This document shows positions 4,885 to 11,421 of a DNA stretch of 11,421 bases, in pieces. The position numbers were made by a program, and so were the translations under genes. The stretch covers positions 1 through 11,421 of the forward strand of contig DVND01000139.1 in the NCBI GenBank assembly GCA_018714645.1, given 5' to 3'. The notes under the pieces were generated by a model that saw only the letters and a list, made by a program, of their open reading frames with translations, searched no databases and had not been told where the DNA came from. Position 1 is the first letter of the stretch. Every line of letters begins with the position of its first letter. This DNA comes from Candidatus Avimonoglobus intestinipullorum (GTDB lineage: Bacteria; Bacillota; Clostridia; UBA1381).

Positions 4885-7626
4885 ATGGAACAGCGAATTG
4901 ACTGGAAAAAGCTTAAGGAAGAGCCTTATGCGCCGCTGGCGCAGGTCGCGCGGGAAGTTGCGGCGGATGGCTGCGTGTTGTTAAAAAATGAAGGGAATAT
5001 CCTTCCCTTTAAAAAAGAGGACAAAATCTCTGTGTTTGGGCGCACACAAATCGATTATTATAAAAGCGGAACGGGCTCCGGCGGCTTGGTGCGCGTCAAT
5101 TATGTCGTCAATATCATTGACGGCATGCTGGCAAATGACAACCTGACAATCAATACGGAACTGGTTGACATATACAGGAAGTGGATTGAACAAAATCCGT
5201 TCGACGCCGGCGCCGGCTGGGCGCAGGAGCCGTGGTGCCAGAAGGAAATGGTGCCGGATGAGCAGCTTGTAAAGGATGCCAGGGCAAAATCGGACGCGGC
5301 CGTGATTGTTTTGGGAAGGACGGCGGGCGAGGACCGGGATAACGGCGCCGAAAAAGGGAGCTGGTATCTGACAGATGAAGAGGAAGCGCTGCTTGGCGCG
5401 GTGAGCAAGCAATTTGAAAAAACCGTCGTGCTTTTAAATGTCGGCAACATCATCGACATGAAGTGGGTTGAAAAATATAACATCAAATCCGTACTGTACA
5501 TTTGGCAGGGCGGCCAGGAGGGCGGAAACGCCGTTGCCGATATCCTCTGCGGCGACGTGAACCCCAGCGGAAGGCTGACGGACACAATCGCAAAGGATAT
5601 CACCCTTTACCCCAGCGTCAAAAACTTTGGGAACGAGGATTTTAACCTCTATGCCGAAGATATCTATGTGGGCTACCGCTATTTTGAGACCTTTGCAAAG
5701 GACGATGTGTTGTATCCGTTCGGCTTTGGCCTGTCTTATACGCAGTTTGAGAAAACGGTTGTATTTGTAACGGAGCAAAATGGCGTCATTTCCATGGATG
5801 TGGATGTGAAAAACAGCGGTTCGTACAAAGGCCGCGATGTGATTGAGATCTATTTTGAAGCGCCGCAGGGGCAATTGGGCAAAAGTGCGCGGGAATTATG
5901 CGCATTCGCAAAAACAAGGCTGCTGGATGCCGGCGAGACCGAACGCGTGCACCTGTCCTTCCCCGTCGCCCAGATGGCGGCGTACGATGACGGCGGCGTG
6001 ACCGGCAATAAATCCTGCTATGTATTGGAGCCGGGCGCATATAACATCTATGTAGGCGCGTGCGTGCGCTGCGCTGAAAAAGCGTATACATATACGGTGG
6101 ACAATTTAACCGTAACACAAAAATGTACGGAAGCGGTCGCCCCGGAGCGTGATTTTGACGTTATGTACCCCGTGAAGCAGGGCGACGGCTATAAGGCCGC
6201 ATATCGAAAAGCCGCAAAACGAACAGTAAATTACGAAAACCGCTTAAGGTCTGAATTGCCCCGCGAGCTGGCATATACAGGGGATCAGGGTATCAAGCTC
6301 ATCGATGTAAAAAACGGCAAAAACACCATGGAAGAATTTGTGGCGCAGCTTTCGGACACAGACTTGATGTGCCTTGCAAGAGGCGAGGGCATGTGCTCGC
6401 CGAAGGTCCGCGCGGGAAGCGCAGGGGCGGCCGGCGGCGTTACGGAGCGTTTGGCACAGTTTGGCATTCCGGTCATCGCAATGCATGACGGCCCGTCCGG
6501 CATCCGGATGGACAGCGGCGAAAAAGCCACGAGCCTGCCGAACGGCACAGCCGTGGCGTGCACCTGGGATGTATGCGCAGCGGAAAAACTGTATGAATAC
6601 ACCGCTGTCGAGCTTTGTACACATCGGATCGATTCGCTTTTGGGGCCGGGGATCAATATCCACCGCGTGCCGCTGAACGGCAGGAATTTTGAATATTTTT
6701 CGGAAGACCCGTATCTCACAGGCAAAATTGCGGCAGCGCTGATCCGGGGAATGGGCAAATACGGCACGTCTGCAACGGTGAAGCATTTTGCCGCAAATTC
6801 ACAGGAATACAAGCGGAGCAGGGTCGATTCTGTCATGTCGGAACGCGCGGCCAGGGAAATTTATCTGAAGGGCTTTGAAATTGCCGTAAAAGAGGGCCAT
6901 GCAACGTCGTTGATGACGTCCTATAACCCATTTAATGGGAGATGGTCAGCAAATAACTACGAGCTCAATACAATCATTTTAAGGAATGAATGGGGATATC
7001 GGGGCTTTGTCGTGACAGACTGGTGGCCGACGCTTGCCGAGGATGAAAGCGCGTGCAAAAACCTGAAGGACATGGTTGCGGCGCAAAACGATATATTCAT
7101 GCCGACAGAGGATGCACTGACCTATAATGACAATCTCGCCGAATCACTGAAAAGCGGCGCGCTCACCCGCGGGCAGCTGCAGCGGAATGCGATGAACATT
7201 TTGCATTATATCGCAGATTCCCATGCGCTGGAACGGTTTATTGAATTTGGCGGCAAGCTTGAAAAATCCCTTGCAGAACAGATGGATGAACTGGAAACAG
7301 TTTTTGAAATTGCGGCTCCCCAAAATGGCGAGGAAACAGAAGTGGTTCTTCCCCAGGCCGGCAAATATCTGTTCTGTGTCGAGTATTCATCGGACGCACC
7401 TGAGATTGCGCAGATGGTCATCAACTTGAAAGTGCGCAACATCAGCCTTGCGAGCATGACGGTGCATGGAAATGCGGGAAAGACAGATACGGTTTTCCGC
7501 GACGCTACTATTTCCTGCAACACGCCTGAAAGCAGTTCCGTTGCGGGAGGAGCGCAGCAGTTTATGCTAAAGGCAGAATACCCGGAGGAATTACTGAAAA
7601 TTCATAAAATCGAGATTAAAAAATAA
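4885..7626 (+). CDS. Glycoside hydrolase family 3 enzyme with inverted domain order (beta-glucosidase type)
   Basis: This 913-residue cytoplasmic protein (no signal peptide) would remove sugars from the non-reducing end of beta-linked oligosaccharides with retention. ATG 4885 is preferred: AAGGA lies about 9-13 nt upstream and an upstream in-frame ATG (4792) sits inside the Crp-like gene and before the promoter. The order is reversed relative to most GH3 proteins. Residues 25-290 are the alpha/beta sandwich domain (DGCVLLKNEGNILPF; GRTAGEDRD 144-152, where the acid/base Glu is expected; NPSGRLTDT; YPFGFGLSY). About 290-400 is a fibronectin-III-like domain. About 480-760 is the TIM barrel (HDGPSGIR 534-541; LGPGINIHR; GRNFEYFSEDPY; KHFAAN 633-638; nucleophile D712 in VVTDWW). 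A further beta-rich tail fills 780-913. Ruminococcus albus and Butyrivibrio fibrisolvens enzymes show this permutation. Substrate (glucoside, xyloside or other) cannot be told. Confidence 0.92.
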   Translation: MEQRIDWKKLKEEPYAPLAQVAREVAADGCVLLKNEGNILPFKKEDKISVFGRTQIDYYKSGTGSGGLVRVNYVVNIIDGMLANDNLTINTELVDIYRKWIEQNPFDAGAGWAQEPWCQKEMVPDEQLVKDARAKSDAAVIVLGRTAGEDRDNGAEKGSWYLTDEEEALLGAVSKQFEKTVVLLNVGNIIDMKWVEKYNIKSVLYIWQGGQEGGNAVADILCGDVNPSGRLTDTIAKDITLYPSVKNFGNEDFNLYAEDIYVGYRYFETFAKDDVLYPFGFGLSYTQFEKTVVFVTEQNGVISMDVDVKNSGSYKGRDVIEIYFEAPQGQLGKSARELCAFAKTRLLDAGETERVHLSFPVAQMAAYDDGGVTGNKSCYVLEPGAYNIYVGACVRCAEKAYTYTVDNLTVTQKCTEAVAPERDFDVMYPVKQGDGYKAAYRKAAKRTVNYENRLRSELPRELAYTGDQGIKLIDVKNGKNTMEEFVAQLSDTDLMCLARGEGMCSPKVRAGSAGAAGGVTERLAQFGIPVIAMHDGPSGIRMDSGEKATSLPNGTAVACTWDVCAAEKLYEYTAVELCTHRIDSLLGPGINIHRVPLNGRNFEYFSEDPYLTGKIAAALIRGMGKYGTSATVKHFAANSQEYKRSRVDSVMSERAAREIYLKGFEIAVKEGHATSLMTSYNPFNGRWSANNYELNTIILRNEWGYRGFVVTDWWPTLAEDESACKNLKDMVAAQNDIFMPTEDALTYNDNLAESLKSGALTRGQLQRNAMNILHYIADSHALERFIEFGGKLEKSLAEQMDELETVFEIAAPQNGEETEVVLPQAGKYLFCVEYSSDAPEIAQMVINLKVRNISLASMTVHGNAGKTDTVFRDATISCNTPESSSVAGGAQQFMLKAEYPEELLKIHKIEIKK

Positions 7627-7630
7627 TAAA

Positions 7631-7668
7631 AAATACCAAACCGATGATTCGGTTTGGTATTTTTTTAC
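7631..7668. terminator. Strong bidirectional terminator between GH3 and the M42 operon
   Basis: A perfect 14-bp stem (7631-7644 with 7649-7662) with a 4-nt loop is followed by a T-run on the plus strand and preceded by an A-run that is a T-run on the minus strand. It closes the GH3 transcript and the convergent peptidase operon; the stop codon of the last peptidase (7667-7665) lies right at its edge. Confidence 0.92.
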
Positions 7669-8630
7669 TGCGCTGCAAAAGCGCGGATCAATTGCACAGC
7701 GTGGTGTACATCTTCTAAATCCACCATTTCCGCAGGGGAATGGACATAGCGGCACGGAATTGAAATGCCGCCGGTTTTGATGCCGGAGCGCGTCAGGGAC
7801 AACGCCCCCGCGTCCGTCCCGCCATCCGTCATGACCTCTAATTGATACGGGATGCCCTGCTTTTTTGCAAGCGCGACCAGTGCCGTCCGCACTTGTACGT
7901 CGCATAAGACGGAACGGTCCATGACCTTTACTGCCGCCCCTTTTCCAAGGCCAACAGCCATCTCCGGCGCTTTAGGCGTGTCTCCCGTATCCGTCACGTC
8001 TACCGCCACGGCAAAGTCCGGTTCAATGTCATGGGCAACAGTCTTTGCGCCCCGCAGGCCCACTTCCTCCTGTACCGTGAAGCAGAAGTAGAGGTCGTTT
8101 TTCCTCTGTACCTCTCGCGCGGCCTGAATCAATGCATAGCAGCCGATGCGGTCATCCAGCGCCTTTGATATGACCTTATTGTTTATTTGCCGCAAATCGC
8201 CGATAAACGCCGCTGTGTCCCCGATGGAAACCGTCTGCTCTGCCTCTTCCCTGCTGTTTGCGCCGATATCAATATACAGCTTGGACAGCTTATGTTCTTT
8301 GTTGTGTTCCTCGGAGCCGATTACCCCAATAACGCCGTTCTCAAACCGCACCTTGCGGTATAAAAGGTGCTCCCGATAAAGCCCGCCCACATTGGAAAAC
8401 CGCAAAAATCCGTTATCATCGATGAATGTCACAATTACGCCAATTTCATCCATATGCGCGGCGAACAGGATTTTTTTGCCGGTACCCTTTTTATGTGCAA
8501 TCAAATTTCCCAACGCATCTGTGTACACTTCGTCCACATAGGGGAGAATTTCGTTTGATATTACGCCGCAAATATGCTTTTCCCGGCCTGAAACGCCGTC
8601 AGTCTGCGTCAATTGTTCCAGTAATTCCAT
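7665..8630 (-). CDS. M42 family metallo-aminopeptidase (third copy, operon end)
   Basis: The 321-residue cytoplasmic zinc/cobalt aminopeptidase belongs to the tetrahedral M42 group (glutamyl aminopeptidase/PepA, YsdC, FrvX, once called endoglucanase M). It is expected to trim N-terminal residues from peptides. The metal and catalytic residues are all visible: H59 in AAHMDEIG, D159-D160 in ALDDRIG, E188-E189 in VQEEVGLRG, D211 in AVDVTD and H297 in CRYVHSPAE. Glycine-rich MTDGGTDAGA (267-276) is the usual active-site loop. ATG 8630 begins on the base after the preceding gene's stop codon, with AGGTGA about 6 nt upstream inside that gene, so translation is coupled. The length is slightly short for the family but complete. 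Substrate preference cannot be read from sequence. Confidence 0.92.
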   Translation of the reverse strand: MELLEQLTQTDGVSGREKHICGVISNEILPYVDEVYTDALGNLIAHKKGTGKKILFAAHMDEIGVIVTFIDDNGFLRFSNVGGLYREHLLYRKVRFENGVIGVIGSEEHNKEHKLSKLYIDIGANSREEAEQTVSIGDTAAFIGDLRQINNKVISKALDDRIGCYALIQAAREVQRKNDLYFCFTVQEEVGLRGAKTVAHDIEPDFAVAVDVTDTGDTPKAPEMAVGLGKGAAVKVMDRSVLCDVQVRTALVALAKKQGIPYQLEVMTDGGTDAGALSLTRSGIKTGGISIPCRYVHSPAEMVDLEDVHHAVQLIRAFAAQ

Positions 8631-9647
8631 TTATATCACCTCGTTTATTCTTCTCAAAAACAACGCCGCCAAATTTTTCATAGCTTCCATATCCGATTCC
8701 GCGATCACGCCCGCCGGCGCGTGCAGATACCGGCATGGGATGGATAATGCCGCTGTGCGCACGCCATGCCCTGCAACATGGATTGCACCGGCGTCATTCC
8801 CGCCCATGGTCGTATTTTTATATTGAACTGGGATTTGTGCTTCTTTCGCCGCCCGATACAGCCAATCAACCAATTCTGCGGGCATGATGGTACGCATGTC
8901 CATAAACGTGACAACCACGCCTTTTCCCAATTGCGTTGCATATTCGTGCGGCTCCGTGCCGTGCACGTCGGAGCAGGTCGTCGTTTCGAGCACCAGGGCA
9001 ATGTCGGGTTTTACGGCGTTTGCCGCCACCTGTGCGCCCCGCAGGCCCACTTCCTCCTGCACCGTGAAGCAAAAATAAGTGTCGTATTCATAGGTATCTT
9101 TGATCAAATCCAGCATCACCGCGCATCCGGCGCGGTCATCCAGCGCCTTTCCTTTGTATTTTCCATCGCCGAACGCGGAAAATTCCGTGTCGAACGCAGC
9201 ATAATCCCCAAGCTGCACCATGTTTTGTGCATCCTCTTTATTTTTCGCGCCAATGTCAATAAACAGCGTCTGCACCTCCGGGACATTTTCCCGCTCTTCC
9301 TTTTTCTGCAGATGGATTGCCTTCATGCCGATAACGCCTTTTATTTTCTGCGGCCCCACGGTCACTTTTTTTGAAATCAGCACGCGGGTATCAATCCCGC
9401 CCACCTTTTTAAATTTCAAATATCCCTGGTCTGTAAACCCGCTGATGATAAAGCCGACCTCGTCCATATGCGCCGCGACCATGACCCTTTTTTCAGAGGA
9501 ACGCCCCTTTTTCAGCGCAATCATATTTCCGATGCTGCTGATATGCACTTCGTCTGCATACCGGCGCAGTTCTTCATAAATCAAATCCCGGACGGCTTCC
9601 TCGTTCCCGCTGACGCCATTTTCCTCACATAACCGTTTTAGCAGCAA
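8631..9647 (-). CDS. M42 family metallo-aminopeptidase (second copy)
   Basis: This is a 338-residue paralogue of the two neighbouring M42 enzymes. The start is TTG at 9647-9645: AGGAGG (9660-9655) lies 7 nt before it and no ATG is suitably placed. The start overlaps the end of the upstream gene by 10 nt, which points to translational coupling. Conserved residues are H60 (AAHMDEVG), D170-D171 (ALDDRAG), E198-E199 (VQEEVGLRG) and H309 (CRYLHAPAG). At the position where both neighbours have Asp (IDV, VDV), this copy has E221 in LVLETTTCSD, a variation known in the family, so metal preference may differ. It is expected to form a large homo-oligomer in the cytoplasm and act on short peptides. It is the one closer in wording to the third copy. 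Confidence 0.92.
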   Translation of the reverse strand: MLLKRLCEENGVSGNEEAVRDLIYEELRRYADEVHISSIGNMIALKKGRSSEKRVMVAAHMDEVGFIISGFTDQGYLKFKKVGGIDTRVLISKKVTVGPQKIKGVIGMKAIHLQKKEERENVPEVQTLFIDIGAKNKEDAQNMVQLGDYAAFDTEFSAFGDGKYKGKALDDRAGCAVMLDLIKDTYEYDTYFCFTVQEEVGLRGAQVAANAVKPDIALVLETTTCSDVHGTEPHEYATQLGKGVVVTFMDMRTIMPAELVDWLYRAAKEAQIPVQYKNTTMGGNDAGAIHVAGHGVRTAALSIPCRYLHAPAGVIAESDMEAMKNLAALFLRRINEVI

Positions 9648-10678
9648 AATCCTTCCTCCTCCCTGCCGAAATCCTTGATGAATTCCAAAATCAACGCAGC
9701 TGTTGCTTCCGCGTCCGCAATATCGATTGTTTCAACAGAGGTATGCATGTATTTAAGCGGTATGGACAGCAGCGTTGTGGGTACGCCTTCCCGGGCGACC
9801 TGGATCGCCCATGCATCCGTTCCCGTATCCCCGCCGTCCACGTCCAGCGCATAGCGGATATTGTGCCGTTGTGCCGTGTCAACCAATTGTTTCTGGAAGG
9901 CGGGAGTGATATTGGGGCCAATGGAAATAACCGTCCCGGATCCAATCTCAAACGCATTTTCCGCATTGTCCGGCGTGACGCCATGGCAGACGTCAATGGC
10001 AATTGCAGCGTCCGGCGCAATGGAATAGGCCGCTGTTTTTGCCCCGCGAAGCCCCACTTCCTCCTGTACGGCGGCAACAAAATACAGCTCCAATGCCGGG
10101 TCAAAGTCAATGTTTCGCAAAACTTCCAGCAACACCGCAATCCCTGCCCGGTCGTCCAAAGTTTTTCCGGAAAACCGCCGGTTTGCCAGCACGCCGGCAG
10201 ACTGCGCCAATGTGATGCTGTCCCCGATGGATACAATATCAGCAATTGCGTCACGGCTGTATCCGGTGTCAATTGCCATATCGTTGATTTTTACGCTTTT
10301 TTTAGATTCTTCCGCGCCCTGCAAATGCGGCGGCTTTGCGCCGATGATACCGGGGATATCCCTTGTCCCATGGATGATTACCTCTGCCGCAGGCAAAATC
10401 CGCGGATCGACGCCGCCGATGTTGACAAAGGTGATAAACCCGTTTTCATCAATATCCTTTACCATCAGCCCAATTTCGTCCATATGTGCTTCAATCATCA
10501 GTTTCAGCGCGTGTGGATCGGAGGATTTTTTGCAGGCGATGACGCTTCCGAGCGCATCCCGGTGAACATCGTCCGTATACATGCGAAACCGCTTTTCGAT
10601 TTCGTCCGCGATCCTGTACTCAAAGCCTGAAATCCCCCTCAAATCACTTAATTCTTTTAACAGTTCTTCCATATCCAT
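9638..10678 (-). CDS. M42 family metallo-aminopeptidase (first copy)
   Basis: This 346-residue peptidase is the first of the three M42 genes. The metal-site residues are intact: H65 (IEAHMDEIG), D175-D176 (TLDDRAG), E206-E207 (VQEEVGLRG), D229 (AIDVCHG) and H312 (KYMHTSVETIDI). The loop DGGDTGTDAWAIQVA (281-295) and the HTSVE ending resemble the archaeal/bacterial PepA-FrvX branch, and it differs more from the other two copies than they do from each other. ATG 10678 is 8 nt after the murD stop; AAAAGAGA is a weak ribosome-binding site, and a second ATG two codons on (10672) is equally possible. Coupling to murD translation is likely. The function is presumed peptide turnover; a role with D-amino-acid or wall peptides because of murD is only a guess. 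Confidence 0.92.
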   Translation of the reverse strand: MDMEELLKELSDLRGISGFEYRIADEIEKRFRMYTDDVHRDALGSVIACKKSSDPHALKLMIEAHMDEIGLMVKDIDENGFITFVNIGGVDPRILPAAEVIIHGTRDIPGIIGAKPPHLQGAEESKKSVKINDMAIDTGYSRDAIADIVSIGDSITLAQSAGVLANRRFSGKTLDDRAGIAVLLEVLRNIDFDPALELYFVAAVQEEVGLRGAKTAAYSIAPDAAIAIDVCHGVTPDNAENAFEIGSGTVISIGPNITPAFQKQLVDTAQRHNIRYALDVDGGDTGTDAWAIQVAREGVPTTLLSIPLKYMHTSVETIDIADAEATAALILEFIKDFGREEEGFCC

Positions 10679-10686
10679 TCTCTTTT

Positions 10687-11421
10687 CTACAGCTCATGTA
10701 CTAATTTTTTGAATAAATTTCCGCGTTCTTCAAAGTTGTTGAACATGTCGAAGCTGGTGCTCGCCGGGGATAACAGCACTACATCCCCCGGCACTGCTTT
10801 CCGGCGGGCCGTTTGCACAACTTCTTCATAAGAGGTACAGCGGATGCACTCGACTGCCCCTTCTGCATCCGCCTTTCGATAGGCCTCCTCAATCCGGTCC
10901 GCCGTTGCGCCAATCAGCAGCAGTACTTTTACATGTTCCGCAATCGCCGGGCCGATATCGTCGTAAGGGATCCCCTTATCTTTCCCACCGGCAATTAGGA
11001 TGACTTTGTTTGGAAAAACCTTTAAAGTGTTGATTGTCCGGTTGGGGCTGGAGTCGATGGAACTATTGTAATACCGGACGCCGTCCAGCTCCCGGACCAG
11101 TTCGATACGGTGCTCCACGCCGCCAAAGGTTGTAGCAACTTTAAAAATAGCGTCTTTTCCGGCCAGTTTCCCCACCGCCGCAATCGCCGCCATGTAATTT
11201 TCCACATTGTGCCTGCCCGGCACCTTGATGTCACACACCGCCAACACGGGCTGCCCGCCGCGGTAAATCATTCCATCTTTTAAACAGACGTCCGCTTCGG
11301 AACCGGCGCTAAAATACAGGACACGCCCCTTTGCCTCCCCGCCGATTTGCCTGGTAACGGCATTGTCCGCATTAACTACCAGCACATCTTCCGGTTTTTG
11401 ATACAGCATAATGTTCTTTTT
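10687..11421 (-). CDS. murD: UDP-N-acetylmuramoyl-L-alanine:D-glutamate ligase (C-terminal 245 residues; start beyond window)
   Basis: MurD adds D-glutamate to UDP-MurNAc-L-Ala in the cytoplasm during peptidoglycan precursor synthesis. The frame is open to the window edge (KKNI precedes the first Met), so the N-terminal UDP-binding domain and the P-loop are not seen. Visible landmarks are VVNADNAVTR, KVPGRHNVENYMAAIAA (end of the central ATPase domain) and, in the C-terminal domain, FGGVEHRIELVRELDGVRYY, LIAGGKDKGIPYDDIG and VLLSPASTSFDMFNNFEERG. Where most MurD have NDSKATN, this one has NSSIDSSPNRT, close to the clostridial NDSIATSPTRT form but with Ser in place of Asp. It is followed after 8 nt by the peptidase genes, so it heads or continues the same operon. 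Catalytic competence cannot be judged without the missing half. Confidence 0.9.
   Translation of the reverse strand, partial: KKNIMLYQKPEDVLVVNADNAVTRQIGGEAKGRVLYFSAGSEADVCLKDGMIYRGGQPVLAVCDIKVPGRHNVENYMAAIAAVGKLAGKDAIFKVATTFGGVEHRIELVRELDGVRYYNSSIDSSPNRTINTLKVFPNKVILIAGGKDKGIPYDDIGPAIAEHVKVLLLIGATADRIEEAYRKADAEGAVECIRCTSYEEVVQTARRKAVPGDVVLLSPASTSFDMFNNFEERGNLFKKLVHEL

Noticed and set aside
6244..6836. Long antisense reading frames within the GH3 and M42 genes
   Set aside because: They are shadows of GC-biased codons with no ribosome-binding sites or recognisable domains.
1..11421. CRISPR arrays, tRNA or rRNA genes
   Set aside because: No regularly spaced direct repeats other than the coding LRR array, and no tRNA or rRNA signature was seen on either strand.

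Overview
The window looks like a chromosomal segment of an anaerobic, low-to-middle GC member of the Clostridia (Firmicutes), probably a gut-type Oscillospirales/Ruminococcaceae-like organism. The grounds are a long-form HPF, Gram-positive Shine-Dalgarno sites (AGGAGG), a BspA-type leucine-rich-repeat surface protein, a clostridial ferredoxin/Crp pair, a domain-permuted GH3 enzyme of the Ruminococcus/Butyrivibrio type, and a clostridial MurD variant. No species can be named from the sequence alone.

Layout. (1) 1-356: 3' end of the hibernation factor gene hpf and its terminator. (2) 379-1820: a promoter, a roughly 150-nt structured leader with an intrinsic terminator and a possible antiterminator (riboswitch-like, class not recognised), then a secreted LRR protein, ending in a shared terminator. 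(3) 1829-4805: a ferredoxin-like Fe-S protein (minus strand) and a Crp/Fnr-family regulator (plus strand) that would originally have been divergent neighbours. An IS110-family element now lies between them. The regulator's apparent ribosome-binding site and start codon are stranded at 2598-2612, about 1.5 kb from the body of the gene. A palindrome centred exactly at -41.5 of the ferredoxin promoter fits an activator of the Crp/Fnr family. (4) 4823-7668: a well-formed promoter overlapped by a small palindrome, then a GH3 glycosidase with inverted domain order and a strong bidirectional terminator. (5) 7665-11421, minus strand: the 3' part of murD followed with almost no gaps by three different M42 metallo-aminopeptidases. 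All four are probably co-transcribed.

How the parts may work together. The Crp-like protein is the obvious candidate regulator of the ferredoxin gene, and the IS insertion may have altered or abolished its translation. The GH3 protein has no signal peptide and would split imported oligosaccharides in the cytoplasm. The M42 trio would finish cytoplasmic peptide breakdown; why it follows murD is not clear.

The signals most worth a second look are the LRR-gene leader RNA, the candidate guide (bridge) RNA in the IS110 left end with short matches to the insertion site and to the element's other end, and the severed regulator gene.
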